From the NCBI GenBank assembly GCA_946538975.1, contig CAMNHF010000014.1, positions 1 through 35,825 of the forward strand: a stretch of DNA of 35,825 nt, in the 5' to 3' direction. Under the pieces are notes generated by a model. It made no database searches. It saw nothing but the letters and a program-made list of their open reading frames with translations, and was not told where the DNA came from. The stretch is from an uncultured Clostridia bacterium (GTDB lineage Bacteria; Bacillota; Clostridia; Christensenellales; Aristaeellaceae). The translations under genes and the position numbers were made by a program. Positions 8,273 to 17,611 of the stretch are shown piece by piece (position 1 is the first letter of the stretch; each line of letters starts with the position of its first letter).

Positions 8273-9508
8273 ATGACGCATGAAGCCCTGAAGCAGCTGT
8301 TCCTCGACACGGATTACCCGCATGTCAGCGGTACGCCTGAGGAGCTGAAGGTCGCGGAATGCCTGAAGTCCCGCTGTGAAGCGCTGGGCGTTCAGGCCAG
8401 TCTGGAGAGCTTCCGGGTCGCGATGGCCGAGATGACGGCTTGCTCGGTCACCGCCGACGGGGAGGAGATCCCGTGCAAGGCTTTCTACGGCTGCGGCTCC
8501 GGCAGCGTGGAAGGCGAGCTGTACTATATGCCGGCGCTGGACCCGGTCTCCATGGCCGGCGCGAGGGACAGGATCGTCCTGCTGGATACCCAGGGGATCG
8601 GTTTCTACGGCTATCAGGACCTGATGAAGGCCGGGGCGCGCGGCATCCTCTTCCAGTACGGAAACATGTATTATCCGCACGCGGACATTGATCAGCGGGA
8701 TCTGCGGGAGGCTGTGGTGGGCAGCGAGCGGAAGGTGCTCTGCGCCATGATCCACTCCGCCGCCGCGGTGGAGCTGGTGAGGCGCAGGCCCGCTCTCGTC
8801 CGGATCACGGTGGAGCAGCGCGAATACGACGGCCAGTCCCACAACGTCGTCGCCGAGATCCCCGGCAGGCGGGACGAAAGCATCACCCTGACCGCGCACT
8901 ATGATTCCACGTCGCTCTCGCACGGCGCATACGACAACATGACCGGCTGCGCGGGACTCCTGGGCGTGATGGAGGCGCTGAAGGGCCTTGACCTGAACTA
9001 TGGCCTGTGCTTTGTGTTCTGCGGCAGTGAGGAGCGCGGACTGCTGGGCTCCAAGGCCTATGTGCGGGATCACGAGGCGGAGCTGGAAAAGACCGTGCTG
9101 AACATCAATCTGGACATGATCGGCAGCGTGATGGGCAAGTTCATCGCCCGGATCTCCGCCGAGGACAAGCTGGCTCACTATCTCACCTACATAGGCGCGG
9201 AGCTGGGCTTCCCGGTGGCGGCCAGGGTCGGTGTCTACTCCAGCGATTCCACGCCCTTCGCCGACAAGGGCGTGCCGGCCGTTTCCATGGCCCGCATCGC
9301 CGGCGGAAACGTCGCGCCCATCCATTGCCGCTACGACCGGATGGACCTGCTGTCCATGGAGCAGCTGAGCGATGACATCGCCTTCATCACCGAGTTCACC
9401 CGGCGCATGGCCCAGGCCGCCTGCTGCCCGGTTGCCCGCGAGATCCCGGAGAGCGTCAGGAAGGAGCTGGATGAGTACCTGTTCCGCAAGCGCAAGGCGG
9501 ATGCCTGA
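8273..9508 (+). CDS. M28-family zinc aminopeptidase-like protein
   Basis: LTAHYDSTSLSHGAYDNMTGCAGLLGVMEAL and FCGSEERGLLGSKAYV metal/catalytic motifs; SD GGGAGG before ATG 8273. Confidence 0.88.
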   Translation: MTHEALKQLFLDTDYPHVSGTPEELKVAECLKSRCEALGVQASLESFRVAMAEMTACSVTADGEEIPCKAFYGCGSGSVEGELYYMPALDPVSMAGARDRIVLLDTQGIGFYGYQDLMKAGARGILFQYGNMYYPHADIDQRDLREAVVGSERKVLCAMIHSAAAVELVRRRPALVRITVEQREYDGQSHNVVAEIPGRRDESITLTAHYDSTSLSHGAYDNMTGCAGLLGVMEALKGLDLNYGLCFVFCGSEERGLLGSKAYVRDHEAELEKTVLNINLDMIGSVMGKFIARISAEDKLAHYLTYIGAELGFPVAARVGVYSSDSTPFADKGVPAVSMARIAGGNVAPIHCRYDRMDLLSMEQLSDDIAFITEFTRRMAQAACCPVAREIPESVRKELDEYLFRKRKADA

Positions 9509-9588
9509 GGAAGCACCCGCAGGGACCGCAGCAGCGCCGGGGCAGGGGAGGTAAGCACGCTGCCATCAGGAGACAAGAAAGAACCGCG

Positions 9589-9628
9589 AAAAACGCCGGC
9601 CGGGCGCTGGGCCAGACCGGCGTTTTTT
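9589..9628. terminator. Bidirectional terminator between convergent genes
   Basis: AAAAACGCCGG/CCGGCGTTTTT inverted repeat. Confidence 0.85.
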
Positions 9629-9671
9629 CCATTGAATGCTTGATGAATCGACTGCTTGCGCAAGCGACTGC

Positions 9672-10463
9672 TTACTTCGTGATCTTGAGCGTCTTGCGGA
9701 AGCGGGAGTAGAGGGTGTCCTTGTAGGTCTCCTTGTAGACCTGCGGGGTGGTCATCTCCAGAATATAGAGGTTCTTCTGCACGCAGACAGCCTGCACGCG
9801 GCCCCAGACCGCCTCGCCGCTCTCCTTGTCCACGCCGGTGAAGTCCGCGTAGATGCCGTTCGAATCCAGCAGGGTGCGCTCGGCGGTCAGAGAGGGGCTG
9901 AAGCTGCTGTAGCGGGGCTTGAGCGCGGTGAGCATCTCCTGCACCTGGGCCTTCAGCTGCGCCTTGGTGTAGTTGGAGGAGACGGGCACCTTGTGGATGG
10001 TCAGCTGGGCCGGATAGTTCACGGAGGTGTCCGGGTTGTAGATCGAGTAGGCGTCGGAGGCGGAATCGTCGAAGTTCCAGCCGATGGGGCCCTCGAAGGA
10101 GAGGCCCAGCTTCGTCGCGTCGTAGACCTGATAGGTATCGATGCTCAGCTGCGGCGCGGGGGACGGGGTGGGCTTGTTGATCGGGTCGATGAGCACCGGG
10201 GTCGCGCCGGCATAGGCCGCCTGGGGCGGTTCGGTCAGCAGGCCGCTGTACTCCTCGGGCACCTCGTCCAGCACGCCCTCCTCGGAGGACGGGTCATAGT
10301 CGCCACTGTCGAAGTCATACCCGGTGTAGGGCTCCGCCGTCGGCGGCGTGGTGACGGTGGCCGGATTGTAGACCTGGAAAGTCTGCGGTTCTCCGCCCTG
10401 ACAGGCGCAGAGCAGCACCAGCGCGGCGGCGAGCAGCAGGACAAGAATCAAACGCTTGTTCAT
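9672..10463 (-). CDS. Putative lipoprotein of unknown function
   Basis: MNKRLILVLLLAAALVLLCACQGG signal peptide with lipobox LLCAC, Pro/Thr-rich linker and a C-terminal globular domain. Confidence 0.8.
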   Translation of the reverse strand: MNKRLILVLLLAAALVLLCACQGGEPQTFQVYNPATVTTPPTAEPYTGYDFDSGDYDPSSEEGVLDEVPEEYSGLLTEPPQAAYAGATPVLIDPINKPTPSPAPQLSIDTYQVYDATKLGLSFEGPIGWNFDDSASDAYSIYNPDTSVNYPAQLTIHKVPVSSNYTKAQLKAQVQEMLTALKPRYSSFSPSLTAERTLLDSNGIYADFTGVDKESGEAVWGRVQAVCVQKNLYILEMTTPQVYKETYKDTLYSRFRKTLKITK

Positions 10464-10541
10464 CCTGATTCCTCCCATATCACAGTAGTACCGGCCTCGC
10501 CGGCGATGATTCAGACGGATTCGGCGCGGCCGCTGTTCCCG

Positions 10542-11546
10542 TCAGTCAGCGTCGTCCGTGTAGAACGGATGGTAGATGCGGCGATCGTCCATGTAGGGGA
10601 TGCGCTCCGAGAAGGCGCCCTCGGTGACGCGGCTCATCACGCTCTGCATCTCGTTGAGGTTGGCGTCGAGGTTGTCGATCATATTCAGCACCAGGGCTTC
10701 GGGGAAGGCGGGATAGCGCACGCTGCCGAACTCCGGCACGCCGTGGTGGCTGAGCATCATGTGCTCCAGCAGCTGCACCAGCTCCGGCCGGTTCTCGCCC
10801 TCCATGATGCCGGTCTCCCGCGCGGCCTCCTCCAGCCAGACCACGCCGCGGACGATGTGGCCGATCAGGTTGCCGTCCACGGTGTAATCCCGGACGGTGC
10901 CGTTATCGTCGCTCTCCATCTCCACGGTCTTGGCCAGGTCATGGATGATGACGCCGGCGAAGAGCAGGTCGCGGCGCAGGGCGGGGTAGCATTCGCAGAT
11001 CGCCCGGGCCACGCGGAGCATATCGGTCGTGTGGTGCAGCAGGCCGCTCTTCTCCGCGTGGTGCAGCCGCATCGCGGCGGGGTAGTAGCCGAGGCGGCCG
11101 GCGGCCTTTTCGAGCATGCGCCGGGTGAGGGCCTTCAGCATGTCGCTCCCGAAGCTGTCGATGGCCGCGGTGATCTCCGCCATCATCTCATCGGCGCTCT
11201 TGGGGGCGGCGGTGACCAGGCTGCTCATGTCCACGGGCTGGCTGGCTTCCTCCATGAAGGTGAGCTTCAGCTGCAGGCGGTCGCGGAAGAGCTCGACCTC
11301 GCCGCGGATGCTGACCACGGTGTTGGCGGCCGGGCAGGCGGTATTGCTGATGTCCCACATCTTGCAGCTGATCTCGCCCGTGCGGTCGGCCAGCAGCAGG
11401 TCGTAATAGGGGCGGCCGTTCTTGTTCAGCCGCTGGGACGCGGTGCGCACCAGCAGGCAGCCTTCCACATGGGCGCCGGGCTTCAGGGTGGAGACGCTCT
11501 GGCCGCGGATCTCCTGGTTGTTTTCAATGACACTTAGCGTGCTCAT
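10542..11546 (-). CDS. yhaM: OB-fold plus HD-domain 3'-5' exoribonuclease YhaM family
   Basis: OB-type N-terminus (YYDLLLADRTGEISCKMWD); HD motifs LLHHTTDML and AGVIIHDLAKT; LMLSHHG. Confidence 0.85.
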   Translation of the reverse strand: MSTLSVIENNQEIRGQSVSTLKPGAHVEGCLLVRTASQRLNKNGRPYYDLLLADRTGEISCKMWDISNTACPAANTVVSIRGEVELFRDRLQLKLTFMEEASQPVDMSSLVTAAPKSADEMMAEITAAIDSFGSDMLKALTRRMLEKAAGRLGYYPAAMRLHHAEKSGLLHHTTDMLRVARAICECYPALRRDLLFAGVIIHDLAKTVEMESDDNGTVRDYTVDGNLIGHIVRGVVWLEEAARETGIMEGENRPELVQLLEHMMLSHHGVPEFGSVRYPAFPEALVLNMIDNLDANLNEMQSVMSRVTEGAFSERIPYMDDRRIYHPFYTDDAD

Positions 11547-11561
11547 CAGGGTTGCTCCTTA

Positions 11562-12929
11562 TCAATAGGGATTCTCCGCCTCGGAAGGGGCGCCGCCTTC
11601 GCCGCCGAGCAGGTTCGTGAAGGTGGTGTATTCGCTCAGCCAGGCCAGCTTGATGTTGTCCAGCGGGCCGTTGCGCTGCTTGGCGACGATGACCTCGGCG
11701 ACGTTCTTCTCGGTGCTGTCGCGGTCATAATAGGCCTGCCGGTGCAGGAACATGACCACGTCCGCGTCCTGCTCGATGGAGCCGGAATCGCGCAGATCGC
11801 TCAGCACGGGGCGCTTGTCCGTGCGGGTGGTGGCGGCGCGGGACAGCTGGGCGCAGGCGATCAGGGGGATCTTCAGCTCCAGGGCGATCGCCTTGAGCTG
11901 GCGGCTGATTGCGCTGACCTCCAGCTGGCGGTTTTCATGGTCGCCGTCGGCGTGCATAAGGCCCAGATAGTCCACGATCACCAGATCCAGTCCCTGCTCC
12001 ATCATCAGCCGCCTGCAGCGCGAGCGCAGCTGGGTGGGGCTGAGGCCGGCGGTGTCGTCGACGAAGATCTTGCTCTCGCCCACGGTGGTCAGCGACCGGG
12101 CCAGCCTGGTCCAGTCGTCGGGGCGCAGCTTGCCCTGCCGGACGCGCTGCATGTCCACCCGGGCCGTGCTGCAGAGCATGCGCATGATGATCTGCTCCCG
12201 CGGCATCTCCAGGCTGAACACGGCCACGGTCTTGCCCGCGCCGATGGCGGCGTTGGCGGCGATGTTCATCGCGAAGGACGTCTTGCCCATGGAGGGGCGC
12301 GCGCCGATCAGGATGAGCTCGCCGGGATGCAGGCCGGTCAGCAGCTGGTCCAGGGCGGTGAAGCCGGTCGGCACGCCGGAGATGCCGCCCTTGAGCTTGT
12401 CCAGCTCCTCAATCTGCTCGTAGGTGCTCAGCACGATGTCCCGCGCGGCGATCAGCGCCTCGCTGCCGGTGCGGCGCATCACGATGTCGAAGATGGCCTT
12501 CTCCGCGTGGTTCATCACGTCCTGCAGCGGCTTGTCCTGGGCGTAGCAGTCGCGCGAGATGCCGCCGGCGGCGGAGATCAGGCTGCGCAGCGTGCTCTTC
12601 TCCAGCACGATGCGGATGTAGGCCGGCATGTTGACCGTGGTGGGAACGTAGGAGATGAGCTCCAGCAGGTAGGCTTTCCCGCCGATGCCGTCCAGTGTGC
12701 CGGCCGCCTCCAGTTCGTCGGAGACGGTCACCAGGTCGACGGCCTTCTGCTCGCGGAAGAGCCGCTGCACACATTTGAAGATTTCCCGGTGCGCGGCCTG
12801 ATAGAAGTCCTCCGGCTGCAGCTCCTCGACGGCGCGGGAGACTGTCTCCGGGTCCTGCAGGACGCCGCCCAGCACCGCCCGTTCCGCTTCCAGACTGTTC
12901 GGCGGGACGGCCCCGATCATTTCGCTCAT
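11562..12929 (-). CDS. dnaB: Replicative DNA helicase DnaB
   Basis: PPNSLEAERAVLGG N-terminus; Walker A GARPSMGKTSFAMNIA; VDYLGLM; SRQLKAIALEL. Confidence 0.97.
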   Translation of the reverse strand: MSEMIGAVPPNSLEAERAVLGGVLQDPETVSRAVEELQPEDFYQAAHREIFKCVQRLFREQKAVDLVTVSDELEAAGTLDGIGGKAYLLELISYVPTTVNMPAYIRIVLEKSTLRSLISAAGGISRDCYAQDKPLQDVMNHAEKAIFDIVMRRTGSEALIAARDIVLSTYEQIEELDKLKGGISGVPTGFTALDQLLTGLHPGELILIGARPSMGKTSFAMNIAANAAIGAGKTVAVFSLEMPREQIIMRMLCSTARVDMQRVRQGKLRPDDWTRLARSLTTVGESKIFVDDTAGLSPTQLRSRCRRLMMEQGLDLVIVDYLGLMHADGDHENRQLEVSAISRQLKAIALELKIPLIACAQLSRAATTRTDKRPVLSDLRDSGSIEQDADVVMFLHRQAYYDRDSTEKNVAEVIVAKQRNGPLDNIKLAWLSEYTTFTNLLGGEGGAPSEAENPY

Positions 12930-12963
12930 GCCGGGTCTTCCTTTCGTTGCTTCGCCCTGGGGC

Positions 12964-13416
12964 TTACTTCTCCGCCGGCACCACGTGCAGCGTCATGGGC
13001 GTGGTCACGCCGTTGTAGAGCCAGACCGTGACCGGCATGTCGCCGACCTGCTTGATCTGCTCCTGCACGCGGATGCGCTTCTTGTCCACGCGGATGCCGT
13101 GCTGCTTTTCCAGCTCGTCCACGATCTCCTGCGTGGTGACCGCGCCGTACAGGCGGCCCTTCTCGCCGCATTTCACGGAGAGGGTGATCACGCGGTTGCG
13201 CAGCTGCTCGGCCTTCTCCACGGCCTCGGCGCGGTTCGCGGCCTCACGGGCGTTCTCCGCGGCCCGCTTGCGCTCGATCTCCCGCAGCGCGCCCGGCGTG
13301 GCCTCGACCGCCAGCTTCTTGGGGAAGAGAAAATTGCGGGCATAGCCGTCGGAAACATTGATGATGTCGTCGCGCTTGCCGCTGCCCTTGACTTCCTGCA
13401 AAAGAATAACCTTCAT
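12964..13416 (-). CDS. rplI: 50S ribosomal protein L9
   Basis: [36 protein letters not shown]; classical rplI-dnaB adjacency. Confidence 0.97.
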   Translation of the reverse strand: MKVILLQEVKGSGKRDDIINVSDGYARNFLFPKKLAVEATPGALREIERKRAAENAREAANRAEAVEKAEQLRNRVITLSVKCGEKGRLYGAVTTQEIVDELEKQHGIRVDKKRIRVQEQIKQVGDMPVTVWLYNGVTTPMTLHVVPAEK

Positions 13417-13503
13417 AATCAATACCCTCCGCTTCCCTGCTGTCAGGCACCGCCGGAAAATGCGCCGGCGTCTGCCGCATGTCGATAAACTTGGACAAAA
13501 TGT

Positions 13504-13532
13504 ATTATAGCGCAGCGCATGGAGAAATGCAA
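13504..13532 (-). promoter_or_regulatory. Sigma-A promoter of rplI-dnaB
   Basis: On the minus strand: TTGCAT, 17-nt spacer, TATAAT. Confidence 0.75.
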
Positions 13533-13679
13533 GTCTTTTGTTACAGCACGCGGACTGATTGTTACGCGATGATTACAAAGAATTGACGAAATCTTTACAA
13601 ATGCCGCTGCAGGGGAGTTGAGCAGCCGAAAAGCGCGCTGCCGGCCGGCGGAGCGCGTCCTCAGGGGGACGAAGGCGGC

Positions 13680-14249
13680 TTAGTCGGCGGGGAGGAAGTC
13701 GCCGATGCCGCCAAGCATGCGGCCGAGGCTGTGGTAGCGGCCGGAGTAGATCACCGGGTCGAGGACGGTCAGGTCCACGTCGAAGGTGTCCGCGCACTGC
13801 AGCCGCTCGTCCAGCTGGATGCTGCGGATGTCACAGAAGAAGGTGGTCGAAAGGCCGGTGGGCACCGCCTGCCGCACCTCGCACTCGTAGACCCAGCGGC
13901 TGGCGTCCAGCACCGGCACGTCCAGCACGGCGCCGCGGCTCATGGCGAAGGCCACGCCGTCCTTCCGGCCGTCCCGGGCGTGCCGGGAGCCGAAGTAGTC
14001 CATCAGCGGGAGCATGTCCGTGCTGACCAGGTTCGCGCTGAAGCGGCCCTCGCGCAGCACGTTCAGCTTGGTCTGCTTCGTGCCGAACATGCTGATGACC
14101 AGCAGGTAGCCGCCGTCCTCGGCCTGGGTGGCGCTGACCCAGGTGATCGGAGCGAAGTTCGCGGAGCCGTCCTCATTGTTCGTGCCGATGAGGAAGGCCG
14201 GCTGAACGCACATGGAGTAGATGGGGGCAACGGAACGGCGCTGGGCCAT
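13680..14249 (-). CDS. Flavin reductase-like domain protein
   Basis: APITWVSATQAEDGGYLLVISMFGTKQTKLNVLREGRFSANLVS resembles FMN-binding split-barrel flavoprotein reductases. Confidence 0.75.
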   Translation of the reverse strand: MAQRRSVAPIYSMCVQPAFLIGTNNEDGSANFAPITWVSATQAEDGGYLLVISMFGTKQTKLNVLREGRFSANLVSTDMLPLMDYFGSRHARDGRKDGVAFAMSRGAVLDVPVLDASRWVYECEVRQAVPTGLSTTFFCDIRSIQLDERLQCADTFDVDLTVLDPVIYSGRYHSLGRMLGGIGDFLPAD

Positions 14250-14310
14250 GCTGCATGCACCTCGCTTTGCATTCCCGGAACCGCCGCCCGGCGGCCGCTC
14301 CGGCAGCACC

Positions 14311-14339
14311 ATGATAGCACAGATTCCGCCGCCGCACAA
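14311..14339 (-). promoter_or_regulatory. Sigma-A promoter upstream of the flavin reductase-like gene
   Basis: On the minus strand: TTGTGC, 17-nt spacer, TGC-TATCAT. Confidence 0.5.
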
Positions 14340-14396
14340 CGGCCGCCGCCCGCTCGCTTCCCGTCTGCCTGCCCGTGGCGCAGCCGTTCGGTCTGC

Positions 14397-14425
14397 TTTA
14401 CAAAGAATCTGCCCTGTGCTATACT
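14397..14425 (+). promoter_or_regulatory. Sigma-A promoter upstream of dctM
   Basis: TTTACA, 17-nt spacer, TGC-TATACT. Confidence 0.75.
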
Positions 14426-14501
14426 CACCGCATAACGTGAGCGGGGACATCAGCCTGAGACGCCGGCGCCGCACGGGGAAAAACGAAAAGGAGGAATCCA
14501 C

Positions 14502-15803
14502 ACGAAAGGGAGAGTTTTGGGTGGAATCGGCATCCTGCTGGGCAGCTTCTTCGTGATGATCCTGCTGCGCTTCCCGATCGCCTACGCCGTGGGCATCTCC
14601 ACCGCGCTGTGCCTCCTGTCCATGGGGCAGAGCCTTGTCTCCCTGCCGCAGCTGATGGTCAAGGGCGTGTGGAGCTTCTCGCTGATGGCGGTGCCCTTCT
14701 TCATCACCATGGGCGTGCTGATGGGCTCCGGCGGCATCTCGGAAAAGCTGATCGCCCTGGCCAACTCGCTGGTCGGCTGGATGCGCGGCGGCCTGGCCCA
14801 GGTGAACATCGTGGCCTCCTACTTCTTCGGCGGCATTTCCGGCTCTGCGGCGGCGGACACAGCTTCCCTGGGCTCCATCCTGATCCCCATGATGGTGGAT
14901 GAGGGCTATGACGCCGATTTCTCCACCGCCGTCACCATCACCTCCTCCTGCGAGGGCCTGCTGGTGCCGCCCAGCCACAACATGGTCATCTACGCCACCA
15001 CCGCCGGCGGCGTCAGCGTGGGCGCCCTGTTCATGGCGGGCTACCTGCCGGGCGCCCTGCTGGCCATCTCCCTGATGGTGGGCAGCTATATCCTGGCGGT
15101 GCGGAACAACTATCCCAAGGGCGAGAAGTTCTCCATCGGGCGCTTTGTGCAGCAGCTGGGCAAGTCCATCTGGGCCCTGCTGGCCGTGCTGATCGTGGTG
15201 ATCGGCGTGGTGGGCGGCGTCTTCACCGCCACGGAGTCCGCGGCGATCGCGGTGGTGTACTCCCTGCTGGTCTCCGTCTTCGTCTACAAGGGCCTCAACT
15301 GGAAGGGCGTCTGGAAGAGCCTGGAGAACTGCATCGACACCCTGGGCATCGTGCTGATCCTGATCGCGATGAGCGCGGCCTTCGGCACCTGCCTGACCCT
15401 CCTGCACGTGCCGGTCAAGGCGGCGGCGCTGATCACCAGCATTTCCAGCAGCCCGGTGGTGGTCATCCTGATGCTCAATGTGATCCTGCTGATCCTCGGC
15501 ATGATTATGGACATGGCCCCCATCATCCTGATTGCCACGCCGATCCTGCTGCCGGTGGCCGTCAGCGTGGGCCTGCATCCCATTCAGTTCGGCATCATGA
15601 TGATCCTGAACTGCGGCATCGGCCTGCTGACCCCGCCGGTGGGCTCCGTGCTGTTCATCGGCTCGGCGGTGGCCAAGCGGCCCATGGAGAAGGTCGTGAA
15701 GGCCACGCTGCCCTTCTATCTGTGCATGATCGTGGCGCTGCTGCTGATCTCCTTCATCCCGCAGATCAGCCTGTGGCTGCCGCGGCTCACGGGGGCGCTG
15801 TAA
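14502..15803 (+). CDS. dctM: TRAP transporter large permease (DctM-like); start uncertain, ACG 14502 or TTG 14517
   Basis: Multi-TM protein with FGGISGSAAADTASLGSILIPMM and NCGIGLLTPPVGSVLFIGSAV. AAAAGGAGG is ideally spaced to the in-frame ACG at 14502. The ORF track starts at TTG 14517. Confidence 0.85.
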   Translation, partial: TKGRVLGGIGILLGSFFVMILLRFPIAYAVGISTALCLLSMGQSLVSLPQLMVKGVWSFSLMAVPFFITMGVLMGSGGISEKLIALANSLVGWMRGGLAQVNIVASYFFGGISGSAAADTASLGSILIPMMVDEGYDADFSTAVTITSSCEGLLVPPSHNMVIYATTAGGVSVGALFMAGYLPGALLAISLMVGSYILAVRNNYPKGEKFSIGRFVQQLGKSIWALLAVLIVVIGVVGGVFTATESAAIAVVYSLLVSVFVYKGLNWKGVWKSLENCIDTLGIVLILIAMSAAFGTCLTLLHVPVKAAALITSISSSPVVVILMLNVILLILGMIMDMAPIILIATPILLPVAVSVGLHPIQFGIMMILNCGIGLLTPPVGSVLFIGSAVAKRPMEKVVKATLPFYLCMIVALLLISFIPQISLWLPRLTGAL

Positions 15804-15807
15804 GCGC

Positions 15808-16404
15808 ATGGGCAGCGGAATCGAAACCGAAGGCGGCCAGGAAAAGACGGGGCGGCTCATCACCGTCACCGTCCGCCTGGACAAGCGTACCTTCCGGCGC
15901 TTCGCCGTCTTTGACGCCCTGCGGGTGCGGCGGATGGGCCGGAGGCCGCTGGTGTTCGCCCTGCTGATGCTGGCCTTCGCGGCGGCGGCCCTCCTTCTGC
16001 GGAGGGAGCAGTCCGGGATGATCGCCGCGGTGCTGCTGGTCGTGGGCGTGGGCCTGCCCCTGGTCTGGGCGGGCAGCTTTCTGAGCCAGATCAACCTGCA
16101 GGCGGAGAAGAACAAGCTGACCCCGCCGCGCCTGGTCTACACCGTGACGCTGTCGGAGGAGGGCGTCTGCGTGCAGAACGTGCAGCGGGAGGAGGAGACA
16201 CTGCGCCTCGGCTGGAGCGAGGTCTGGAGGGCCTGGCGGCGCCGGGACTGCATTTATCTCTACGTGACGGAGCGCAGGGCCTTCCTCCTGCCGTCCGGGC
16301 AGGCCGACGCCCCCGACGACGAGGTGTGGGCCCTGTGCAGCAGCCATCTGCAGGGCCGAAGCGAAAGCGGCCCGCGGCAGCCTTCTCCATCGCGTGGCAA
16401 ATAA
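15808..16404 (+). CDS. YcxB-like membrane protein of unknown function
   Basis: Two TM helices followed by a PH-like/YcxB-type C-terminal segment; 4 nt after the dctM stop. Confidence 0.65.
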   Translation: MGSGIETEGGQEKTGRLITVTVRLDKRTFRRFAVFDALRVRRMGRRPLVFALLMLAFAAAALLLRREQSGMIAAVLLVVGVGLPLVWAGSFLSQINLQAEKNKLTPPRLVYTVTLSEEGVCVQNVQREEETLRLGWSEVWRAWRRRDCIYLYVTERRAFLLPSGQADAPDDEVWALCSSHLQGRSESGPRQPSPSRGK

Positions 16405-16408
16405 ACGA

Positions 16409-16456
16409 AGCACAGCATATCGCATTCCGGAACGGCTGCGGTATGCTGTGCTGTTT
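16409..16456. terminator. Bidirectional-type terminator
   Basis: AGCACAGCATA/TATGCTGTGCT 11-bp stem then GTTTTCTG. Confidence 0.75.
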
Positions 16457-16486
16457 TCTGTCGCAGAAGCGCCGGGACGGCAGCGG

Positions 16487-17611
16487 TCAGTCCGCCGGCT
16501 CCGTGCCGGGATCCGCCATCGGGCGCACCGACAGCGCGGCCAGCAGGGCTTCGGATTCCGTCAGGCCGCCGGTATCCATAACAAAGTAACGATCTTCTTC
16601 TTCCCAGATCAGCACAACCCGCCCGTCTTCGCTGAACATGCGCATCTCCCGCCCCCTGAACGTAACGGAAGAGGGCACCAGACCTTCCGTATCAACATTG
16701 CAGTTCATCGATTCTGAACAAACATCCAGAATAATGTATGCCGCGTTGTCCGATGTATACATCACACTGCTGTCCATAGAACCGCTGAGTCGTTCAAAAA
16801 CAGTTAAACCTGCATTGGGCAGCCAGGACACTTCATAATCCGGTATCTGCAAATCATAGGTCTTGTCTGTCCTATCTGTCTGTACAGGGTAAACGGACAT
16901 GGCCGCTGACAATGCCTCGCTTTCCGTCAGGCCATACGTCTGCAGCACAAAGTAGTAGTATGCGTCAGACCAGATCAGGCAGAGATGCTCTCTCTGGTGG
17001 AAGATCACGATCTCTTTCTCTCCCATATTCACAGTCTTTTGCGCCATGCCTTCCGTGTTCAGATTGACAAGCGCGCTGCTTGAACACACATCCAGCGTTA
17101 TGGTTGATCCGTGGGCGGATTTGTAGGTGGTGAAGTTCATCCGGCTGCCGCCGACAGACTCTGTTTTCTTGAACTCATCGCCCGGCAGCCAGCAGAGACG
17201 ATAATCGGAAGGCTGCGGAGTGGTATTCGGCATCGCGCTGTCTCTGTATGAAGACGGCCGGACCTTGATTTCAGTGTGGTCTGGTTTCGTAAGCAAGAAC
17301 AGATTCAGAACCTGCTCCCTGACTTCACCGCTGACCGCAAAGACGGTTGTCAGCGCAAGATTCAGCAGCAGCACGATCAGGATTGTCAGCCTGACGAAGG
17401 CGGCAACGCCTTTTTTCAGCGCTTTCCGCGTGTGCTGCTTTTTCGTCCGCTCGTCAATCAGCCGCAGAACCCGCCGATCCAGCTCCTCGCTGCCCTCGCA
17501 TTCTTCCTCCGGCGGAATCTCCCGGAGAATCAGCCTGTACTGCGCATACTGCAGTGCCGATTGAAAGTAGGCTTCCTCGGGGGAAAGCTCCGCCCATTCA
17601 TTCTCCGTCAT
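16487..17611 (-). CDS. Single-TM protein with two tandem DUF4367-like domains (putative anti-sigma partner)
   Basis: Cytosolic N-terminus, one TM (LTILIVLLLNLALTTVFAV), and two related repeats, each ending in GLTESEAL(S/L)AA(M/L)SVxP. Overlaps the sigma gene by 14 nt. Confidence 0.75.
   Translation of the reverse strand: MTENEWAELSPEEAYFQSALQYAQYRLILREIPPEEECEGSEELDRRVLRLIDERTKKQHTRKALKKGVAAFVRLTILIVLLLNLALTTVFAVSGEVREQVLNLFLLTKPDHTEIKVRPSSYRDSAMPNTTPQPSDYRLCWLPGDEFKKTESVGGSRMNFTTYKSAHGSTITLDVCSSSALVNLNTEGMAQKTVNMGEKEIVIFHQREHLCLIWSDAYYYFVLQTYGLTESEALSAAMSVYPVQTDRTDKTYDLQIPDYEVSWLPNAGLTVFERLSGSMDSSVMYTSDNAAYIILDVCSESMNCNVDTEGLVPSSVTFRGREMRMFSEDGRVVLIWEEEDRYFVMDTGGLTESEALLAALSVRPMADPGTEPAD

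Noticed and set aside
7935-8276. Plus-strand ORFs between the small membrane protein and the M28 peptidase
   Set aside because: No SD, no motif, overlaps the likely peptidase leader; treated as intergenic.
9636-11537. 633-aa plus-strand ORF
   Set aside because: Antisense of the lipoprotein and YhaM genes; composition typical of shadow ORFs.
11742-13031. 429-aa plus-strand ORF
   Set aside because: Antisense of dnaB, which is unambiguous.
14250-16115. Upstream extension of the 811-aa minus-strand ORF
   Set aside because: Only the 3' part (13680-14249) has real protein character; the rest is antisense to dctM.
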